A stretch of DNA of 64,000 nt, from the NCBI GenBank assembly GCA_964371725.1, contig CAYJNQ010000002.1:1-64000 (forward strand). The letters run 5' to 3'. Of the stretch, positions 58,729 to 64,000 are shown in pieces (the stretch's first letter is position 1; each line of letters opens with the position of its first letter). Below the pieces are notes generated by a model. It was given only the letters and a program-made list of their open reading frames with translations. It searched no databases and was not told the DNA's origin. A program made the translations under genes and the position numbers. Origin of the DNA: JAAYCI01 sp964371725 (lineage in GTDB: Bacteria > Bacillota > Clostridia > Oscillospirales > Ruminococcaceae).

Positions 58729-60009
58729 CTATTTCGGCAGGGCAAAATACTGCTCGCCATACACGGTTAAGTTTGGCCACCCTTTGAGCTGCAAGCCCTC
58801 AAAGGGCATACTGCGTCCCTTGCTTTGGAATTGACTTGCCCGAACCGGGCGGCTTTCCACAAGATTCAAAAGGGTGAAATCTGCCTTTTGCCCCACTTGC
58901 AAGAAATTTTGTTCTTCCCCCAAAACAGCCTTTGGCCCCACCGTGAAACGGCACAGTAGCTCTTCCGGTGTCATGTGCCCTGTTTCAACAAGCTGTGTAT
59001 ACAAAAGCGCAAAGGCAAGCTCTAACCCTACAATGCCACAGGCCGCCTTCGCAAAGCCACCGGCTTTTTCAGCCTGCGTGTGGGGGGCGTGGTCTGTGGC
59101 AACGGCATCTGCCGTGCCGTCTTTCAAAGCTTTTAACGCAGCCTGCCTGTCTGCCTCTGTGCGCAGCGGAGGGTTCATTTTGTAGGCACCGTCATCCTCT
59201 TCGATGTCTTCACAACAAAGCAAAAGGTGATGCGGTGCCACCTCACAACTCACAGGCAAACCGCAGCGTTTTGCCTCTCGCACAAGCTCAAAACTGCGCG
59301 CGGCCGAGGTGTGGCAAATGTGCAAACGGCAGCCTGTTTTTTTACTTAGTCGGATATTGCGCTCCACTTCGGCGGATTCACTTTCACAACTCACGCCCTC
59401 GAAGCCTTTTTCCATGGCCAGTGTGCTACCCTCTTGAATGCAAACGCCGTCTTTGGGTAGCAAGGCCTCCACCTCACAGTGGGCGGCGATAAAGCGGCCA
59501 TGTTTTTCACAAAGGCGCATGGCTGCCTCCATGAGCTTCTCGCTTTGCACGCCGCGCCCGTCGTCTGAATAACCCGGCACCTGTGCGGCAAGTGCCTCCA
59601 TGTTGGCAAGGTGTTCTCCTTTTTCACCCACGCTAACAGACGCATACGGCAACACGCGCACAAGGGCGTGCTGCCGTATTGCATTTTGTTGCACGGCGAG
59701 ATGCGCAGGGCTGTCCGGCACAGGGTTTAGGTTTGGCATGGAACATACCGTGGTAAAACCACCGGCCAGCGCCGATTTTGTGCCGCTTTCCACGGTTTCT
59801 TTGGCTTCAAAGCCAGGCTCGCGTAAGTGTACGTGTAAATCTGTAAATCCGGGCGACACCACACAGCCCTCGGCAGCGTACACCTCGGCTGTTTCGTCTT
59901 GCAAGTGTTCTCCCATCGCGGCGATTATCCCATTTTCCACAAGGATATCACAAGGCACGCACGCCTCGCCCGTCCAAAGCTTCGCCCCGCGAACTAGTAA
60001 TTTCTTCAT
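58729..60009 (-). CDS. pyrC: Dihydroorotase
   Basis: A 426-residue type I dihydroorotase that closes carbamoyl aspartate to dihydroorotate. DLHVHLREPGFEAKET near residues 57-72 supplies the first zinc-site His pair, AAHCEVE near 175, HICHTSAAR near 230 and ATDHAPHT near 303 the remaining metal-site residues. It lies between the small lipoprotein gene (20 bases upstream) and pyrK (79 bases downstream). ATG at 60009 follows TGATGGAGAGAGT. Confidence 0.94.
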   Translation of the reverse strand: MKKLLVRGAKLWTGEACVPCDILVENGIIAAMGEHLQDETAEVYAAEGCVVSPGFTDLHVHLREPGFEAKETVESGTKSALAGGFTTVCSMPNLNPVPDSPAHLAVQQNAIRQHALVRVLPYASVSVGEKGEHLANMEALAAQVPGYSDDGRGVQSEKLMEAAMRLCEKHGRFIAAHCEVEALLPKDGVCIQEGSTLAMEKGFEGVSCESESAEVERNIRLSKKTGCRLHICHTSAARSFELVREAKRCGLPVSCEVAPHHLLLCCEDIEEDDGAYKMNPPLRTEADRQAALKALKDGTADAVATDHAPHTQAEKAGGFAKAACGIVGLELAFALLYTQLVETGHMTPEELLCRFTVGPKAVLGEEQNFLQVGQKADFTLLNLVESRPVRASQFQSKGRSMPFEGLQLKGWPNLTVYGEQYFALPK

Positions 60010-60029
60010 ACTCTCTCCATCACACCCGG

Positions 60030-60599
60030 TTACACCATGCGGCTGTCCACCGTGGTTACAAATTCTTCAATCACCGGGTCAATTGTATCGGCCTCTGTGC
60101 GGTTCAGATACAAAAGATACTGAAAGTCTCCCCGCACCCAATAAGCCATCACCACACTGCCCCCGTCGTGGCGCACTCGAACATCAAGATTGTCGATGCT
60201 GCGTATTTCGCCAACATCCGAAGGCAGGTCCGGATAGGTGGTGTGCAAATCCTCGCTGTCTGTTGTGGCAACACGCAACGAGGGATAAAACCCGTCGCTT
60301 GCATCGTATTCAATTTGCCCAAACCAACCATCCAGTGCGAAAAACTTCTGCACCAAAAGGCCCTCGTGGCTTGGATAGGAAACCAAATCAAACCCGAGTG
60401 TGGGTGCAAAATCCCCATTTTCATAGGGCACAATTTCCACCGGTTCGGGAGGCGGTGCATCCGGGTCCGGAGAGTCCTCAATGATGCTCCAACGCTCGTT
60501 TAACACCCTTGCAAACTCGTCTCCGGCATGGCTTGTGCAGGCCGAAGCCAACATCAGAAAGGCCAGTGCCAAGCCAAGAGCCACCGCTTTCATTTTCAC
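60030..60599 (-). CDS. Putative lipoprotein encoded within the pyr operon
   Basis: A 189-residue protein with a signal peptide and lipobox (LALAFLMLASAC, Cys near residue 21), so it should be anchored to the outer face of the membrane. The mature part has an acidic, Pro-rich linker (DSPDPDAPPPEP) followed by about 130 residues with alternating strands and no known motif. The GTG at 60599 lies 7 bases from AGGAGG; an ATG at 60593 is possible. It lies between pyrI and pyrC on the same strand, with gaps of 29 and 20 bases, so it is in the transcript, but no pyrimidine role is evident. Confidence 0.75.
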   Translation of the reverse strand: MKMKAVALGLALAFLMLASACTSHAGDEFARVLNERWSIIEDSPDPDAPPPEPVEIVPYENGDFAPTLGFDLVSYPSHEGLLVQKFFALDGWFGQIEYDASDGFYPSLRVATTDSEDLHTTYPDLPSDVGEIRSIDNLDVRVRHDGGSVVMAYWVRGDFQYLLYLNRTEADTIDPVIEEFVTTVDSRMV

Positions 60600-60628
60600 G
60601 CCCACACCTCCTCATATGCTCTTCGCAT

Positions 60629-61054
60629 TTATAAATCCACAGGCTGATACTCTTGCTCACAGTACACACAGTGGTAATGTTGGCCTTCTTCGGTACAACG
60701 GAAAATTTGGTCCAGCCCACGCTCTGCACTGGTGATGCATCGCGGGTTCTTGCATTGCACCACATTCACCACCTGTTTTGGCGGTGTGAGGCGCTTTTTG
60801 GCCGATATTTTACCGTCCACAATGATGTTCACCGTGATATTCGGGTTGATGAAGCCCAGCACATCCAAGTTTACGTCGATTTCATCTTCGATTTTGATGA
60901 TGTCTTTGCTTTTGGTTTTGTTGCTACGGGCGTTGCGAATCACCGCCACGGTGCAACTCAGTTTATCCAATTTCAAAAGACGCACAATCTCCATGCCCTT
61001 GCCGGCCTCAATGTGGTCAATCACAACGCCGCGCTCTATGCTGTCTATATTCAT
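60629..61054 (-). CDS. pyrI: Aspartate carbamoyltransferase regulatory subunit
   Basis: A 141-residue regulatory chain that binds nucleotides and gives allosteric control to aspartate carbamoyltransferase. The N-terminal allosteric domain includes GVVIDHIEAGKG near residues 9-20, and the C-terminal zinc domain has four Cys in CKNPRCIT and HYHCVYCEQEY. It overlaps pyrB by 4 bases (ATGA). Its presence means that at least part of the pathway is controlled by feedback at the enzyme level. Confidence 0.95.
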   Translation of the reverse strand: MNIDSIERGVVIDHIEAGKGMEIVRLLKLDKLSCTVAVIRNARSNKTKSKDIIKIEDEIDVNLDVLGFINPNITVNIIVDGKISAKKRLTPPKQVVNVVQCKNPRCITSAERGLDQIFRCTEEGQHYHCVYCEQEYQPVDL

Positions 61055-61980
61055 ACCTTCACCCCCAGCAGTGTTAAAATCAAGGCCATGCGTGCGTATT
61101 TTCCGTACAAGGCCTGTTTGAAATAGGCCGCCCTCGAATCATTGTCCACCTCGGTGGCAATTTCATTCACACGCGGCAAGGGATGCAACACCAAAAGTTC
61201 CGGTTTGGCACGCTCCATCTTTTTTCCGTCCAAGATGTAGCTGTCGCGCAAACGCACATAATCTTCTTCATTGAAAAACCGTTCTCTCTGCACACGGGTC
61301 ATATACAAAACATCCAAGTCGCCCATGGGCTTGTCCATCTGCTCCACCTCTTCTACGGCGGCCCCATTGCGCTTCATCTCGTTGACAAGATAGGCCGGCA
61401 AGCGCAGCTCTTCGGGGCTGATGAGCTTAAAGCTGATGTTCTTTCTTGGAAGCAGTGCCTGCACCAAAGAATGAACGGTTCGGCCGAACTTTAAATCTCC
61501 GCAAAGGCCGATGGTGAAATTTTCAAGCGGCTTTTGCACTTTTCGCAAACTTTGAATGGTCATCAAATCGGTGAGGGTTTGCGTGGGATGCTGGTGGCCC
61601 CCGTCGCCGGCATTGATAACCGGAATGCTCGCATTGTTTGCCGCCACCAAGGCCGAGCCTTCTTTCGGGTGACGAATGGCCACAATATCGGCATAGTGTT
61701 CCACCACGCGAATGGTATCGGCCACAGTTTCGCCCTTTGTGGCCGAAGAGGAATCGGCTGAAGAAAAACCGAGTACATTACCCCCCAGCTCCATCATGGC
61801 AGCTTCAAAGCTAAGGCGGGTACGTGTACTCGGTTCAAAAAACAAAGTGGCCAGTTTCTTTCCTTTGCATAATTCCGAAAATTTCGATGGATTATCGACA
61901 ATTTGCTCGGCCAAATGCAAAATAGCATCGGTTTCGGCAATCGATAAATCGGTGGATGAAATGAGATGTTTCAGTGTCAT
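61051..61980 (-). CDS. pyrB: Aspartate carbamoyltransferase catalytic subunit
   Basis: A 309-residue transcarbamoylase, the committed step of pyrimidine synthesis. FFEPSTRTRLSFEAAM near residues 46-61 is the carbamoyl-phosphate loop, SADSSSATKGE near 74-84 the mobile loop, GDGGHQHPTQTLTDL near 125-139 and HPLPRVNEI near 260 complete the site. It is the first gene of the operon. ATG at 61980 follows AAAAAGGAGGTA. Confidence 0.96.
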   Translation of the reverse strand: MTLKHLISSTDLSIAETDAILHLAEQIVDNPSKFSELCKGKKLATLFFEPSTRTRLSFEAAMMELGGNVLGFSSADSSSATKGETVADTIRVVEHYADIVAIRHPKEGSALVAANNASIPVINAGDGGHQHPTQTLTDLMTIQSLRKVQKPLENFTIGLCGDLKFGRTVHSLVQALLPRKNISFKLISPEELRLPAYLVNEMKRNGAAVEEVEQMDKPMGDLDVLYMTRVQRERFFNEEDYVRLRDSYILDGKKMERAKPELLVLHPLPRVNEIATEVDNDSRAAYFKQALYGKYARMALILTLLGVKV

Positions 61981-62071
61981 TACCTCCTTTTTGTGCCCCG
62001 GTGAAACACAGTTGCCTCACAAGGCCATTCCCTCTGCTTGCAAGCAATCTATCCTGCTTTTTCTTCTCCCT

Positions 62072-62100
62072 ATTATGCCGTAAAATGCGCCGAAAATCAA
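62072..62100 (-). promoter_or_regulatory. Promoter of the pyr operon
   Basis: TTGATT (62095-62100) and CATAAT (62072-62077) on the minus strand with a 17-base spacer. The leader to pyrB is only about 85 nt, with small hairpins (GCCT/AGGC, GTGTTTC...). I saw no PyrR-binding loop and no clear terminator, so the control mode is unknown. Confidence 0.6.
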
Positions 62101-62134
62101 GAGCTAAGTTTGAATTCGTGCCAAAATCACATCC

Positions 62135-62163
62135 TTGTTTTTCTGTGTTTTACATAGTATGAT
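62135..62163 (+). promoter_or_regulatory. Promoter of the MalQ-like gene
   Basis: TTGTTT (62135-62140) and TATGAT (62158-62163) with a 17-base spacer, 40 bases ahead of the TTG start at 62204. Confidence 0.55.
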
Positions 62164-62203
62164 AGAAAACAGAGAATCACGCACAGTAAAAGGAGGTGTT
62201 GTT

Positions 62204-63646
62204 TTGAGGCGCAGTGGCATTCTATTGCCCATTTCCTCCCTGCCCACGACGCAGGGGCGAGGCAGCCTTGGCCGCGAAGCGTATCGCTTTGTGGATTTTC
62301 TTTCCTTTGCAGGGCAAAGTCTTTGGCAAATCAACTCTCTGGACACACAAAGCAAAACCTTAGGCCGCACGCATTCGGTTTTTGCGGGACGCGTGGATTG
62401 GATTGATTTGGCCTTGCTTTGTGAAGAGGGTCTGCTCAGTGCCGAGGAAACAGAATCCGCCCACAAAATGGGGCAAGAATTTTCTAAAAAAGGGCATCTT
62501 TCGGCTCTTTCCAAAGCGGTGGCAAGGCAAAATAAACTGGCTGCCGATTATGTGCATTTTCGGGAGGAAAATAAAATTTGGCTAGAGCCTTACGCCTTGT
62601 TTATGGCCATTCGCGAAGCACAGGGCGGCCGTGCATTGGCCGATTGGCCGGAAGCTTTGCGCCGACGCAACAGTTATGCGCTCAAAGCGGCGCAAACACG
62701 CCTTGCCTCTCGCACCGAATTTTGGTGTTGTGTGCAGTTTTTTTATTTCAAGCAGTGGTGTTCTTTGAAAAAATATGCCGGCACAAAGGGGATTCAATTG
62801 GTTGATGAATTGTCTTTTTATGCCCCGGCAGACTCTGTAGATGCGTGGGTACAACCGGAACTTTTTCAAATGGGCTCCGAAAAAACAGGCCCTTTGGCAT
62901 ATGATTGGCCCCAACACAAAAAAAGCCGCTTCGATTGGTGGTTGCGGCGTTTTGCTTTTGCCGCTCAGCACAGCGACATGGTGCGCATGCAACAATTTTG
63001 TCTCTTTGCAAGCGAGGGTACACAAAAGAACAAAGACAATGAAATCGTAGCCTCAAAACCGGGGCCCGGCAACGATTTTGTGCGCAGTTTGCATCGGGCA
63101 CTGCCGGAACTGAAGCTCATTACAGAAGACGGCACGAGCTTGGACGAGGAAGCCTCTGCACTCTTGGCTTACAGCGGTTACCCCGGGGCCAAAAATTTAC
63201 AGCAGGCGTTCTCTGCGCAAAGGGATAAAGACAGTTTGCCGCATCACCACACGCAGCACAGTGTTTTGTACACAAGCCTTCTCAGCCGAAATTCTCTTGC
63301 ATGCTGGCAAGAAACGGCCACACAAGCCGATTTGGCATACGCTCGAAAATATCTTGCTTTGCAAGAGCACGATTCTGTGCGCCTTGCCCTGATACGCTGC
63401 GCACAGGCCAGTGTGGCCGACACGGTTATCATTCCGTTGTGGGATTTTAGCCCCCCACAGAATCACGGCAATGAAAACACGCCCTATCGCATTTCAAAAG
63501 ATGTGCTAAACCACTGGTTGTGTGCGGAAATACGCGAAATAACCGCTTTGTATGAGCGCACCGCTCCGCCGGAAAAAACACAGAAACAAAGAGGCCGCCG
63601 CGGCAAGACGTTTCGTTTTCAAAAGGGGGGCAAGGAACATGGGTAA
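62204..63646 (+). CDS. MalQ-like (4-alpha-glucanotransferase family) protein with degenerate active site
   Basis: A 480-residue protein of glycoside hydrolase family 77. The N-terminal GILLPISSLPTTQGRGSLG...FVDFLSFAGQSLWQI, the middle DSVDAWVQPELFQ and the late ADTVIIPLWDF follow MalQ closely. Key catalytic positions do not: the nucleophile Asp of the VRIDHFRGF motif is Gln263 (VRMQQFCLF), and the THDNDT motif with the third acidic residue is replaced by YTSLLSRN (356-363). A Glu at the general-acid position (ITEDG, 308) remains. It is likely inactive as a glucanotransferase and may bind glucan or have a new role. The TTG at 62204 lies 8 bases from AAAGGAGG. The next gene overlaps it by 8 bases. 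Confidence 0.82.
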   Translation: MRRSGILLPISSLPTTQGRGSLGREAYRFVDFLSFAGQSLWQINSLDTQSKTLGRTHSVFAGRVDWIDLALLCEEGLLSAEETESAHKMGQEFSKKGHLSALSKAVARQNKLAADYVHFREENKIWLEPYALFMAIREAQGGRALADWPEALRRRNSYALKAAQTRLASRTEFWCCVQFFYFKQWCSLKKYAGTKGIQLVDELSFYAPADSVDAWVQPELFQMGSEKTGPLAYDWPQHKKSRFDWWLRRFAFAAQHSDMVRMQQFCLFASEGTQKNKDNEIVASKPGPGNDFVRSLHRALPELKLITEDGTSLDEEASALLAYSGYPGAKNLQQAFSAQRDKDSLPHHHTQHSVLYTSLLSRNSLACWQETATQADLAYARKYLALQEHDSVRLALIRCAQASVADTVIIPLWDFSPPQNHGNENTPYRISKDVLNHWLCAEIREITALYERTAPPEKTQKQRGRRGKTFRFQKGGKEHG

Positions 63647-64000
63647 CCGGTCCTTTCCCGTTTTTACGCGCGCCGAAATGAAAGAGGCCGAAAGGCGCGC
63701 CAACGCCAAAGGCACTTCTTACGAAAAATTGATGGAAAACGCCGGCTGTGCAACGGCAAAAGCACTGGAAGGGCTTGGGCATCCCATTGGTTCTGTTTTG
63801 CTTTTATGCGGAAGTGGCAACAATGCGGGCGATGCCTTTGTATTGGCGCGCAAGCTGGCACCCAAGGGCATAAACATCTCCTTTTTACCACTGGGGGAAA
63901 TTTTGGAAAAACGCTATTCTCCGCTGGCCGCCTTGAACTTGTCTCGCATGCCGGAAAATGTGCAACGCGTTTGCATGGAAACCGCACCTTGGCACGCGGA
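63639..64000 (+). CDS. NAD(P)H-hydrate epimerase/dehydratase (YjeF N-terminal domain), 3' truncated by window
   Basis: The first 120 residues of a YjeF_N-domain protein, cut by the window edge. The helix FTRAEMKEAERRA, YEKLMENAG and the phosphate-binding loop LLCGSGNNAGDAFVLARKL (about residues 56-74) match NAD(P)HX epimerases, which repair hydrated NAD(P)H; in most Firmicutes the epimerase is fused to the ADP-dependent dehydratase (Nnr), which would lie beyond the window. The ATG at 63639 follows AAAAGGGGGGCAAGGA and overlaps the MalQ-like stop by 8 bases. Confidence 0.88.
   Translation, partial: MGNRSFPVFTRAEMKEAERRANAKGTSYEKLMENAGCATAKALEGLGHPIGSVLLLCGSGNNAGDAFVLARKLAPKGINISFLPLGEILEKRYSPLAALNLSRMPENVQRVCMETAPWHA

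Overview
The window looks like chromosomal DNA from an anaerobic, Gram-positive Clostridia-type bacterium (Bacillota, plausibly Oscillospirales; this placement is an inference from gene content). Supporting signs are an oxygen-sensitive class III ribonucleotide reductase (nrdD/nrdG) with an NrdR operator, AddAB in place of RecBCD, strong AGGAGG-type ribosome binding sites with several TTG/GTG starts, an FchA-type cyclohydrolase beside FolD, tRNAs with encoded CCA ends, a class 1B dihydroorotate dehydrogenase (PyrD/PyrK), and roughly balanced base composition with A+T-rich intergenic DNA. I see no phage, insertion sequence, CRISPR array or plasmid function; the gene content is mostly housekeeping and metabolic.

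Layout. 1-1069: partial tRNA-Ser and an EamA exporter. 1461-6220: a UbiD/UbiX decarboxylase pair with an iron alcohol dehydrogenase and an aldehyde dehydrogenase. 6308-9266 (minus): one-carbon/folate genes fchA-folD-folC. 9709-11133 (minus): tRNA(CAU), thioesterase, gpmA. 11527-14604: anaerobic ribonucleotide reductase, with the glycyl-radical domain in its own 49-residue gene. 14601-18167: lepB, NYN-LOTUS protein, a membrane protein, proC, gamma-carbonic-anhydrase-like protein. 18361-21772 (minus): CorC/CNNM transporter, a membrane-anchored protein, an SGNH hydrolase with a Thr-Pro-Glu-Pro tail. 22039-26353: VTT membrane protein, an HPr-like protein lacking the phosphorylatable His, mgsA, nagA, DUF4234, DHH phosphoesterase. 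26525-31611: tRNA-Tyr, tRNA-Lys, deoD, and divergent xdhABC. 31851-48237 (minus): ABC-F ATPase, DUF308 protein, moeA, XdhC-type maturation factor, addA, addB, tex, YfhO. 48300-54081: yfbR, dusB (minus), polA, rimI, tsaD. 54176-61980 (minus): argG and the pyrimidine operon pyrB-pyrI-lipoprotein-pyrC-pyrK-pyrD-pyrF-pyrE. 62204-64000: a MalQ-like protein with eroded active site and the start of an NAD(P)HX epimerase gene.

How genes connect. deoD and xdhABC share an intergenic region and fit a purine nucleoside to hypoxanthine to xanthine route; XdhABC needs molybdenum cofactor, and moeA plus the XdhC-type factor lie 3 to 5 kb further on, downstream of addBA. FolD lacks its cyclohydrolase catalytic Lys and Gln, and the neighbouring FchA probably supplies that step. 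The HPr-like protein directly upstream of mgsA recalls Bacillus subtilis, where the His15-less HPr paralogue Crh controls MgsA. The most interesting points are the split NrdD, the FolD/FchA complementation, the HPr-like/MgsA pair, the MalQ pseudoenzyme and a structured leader in front of the CorC gene.
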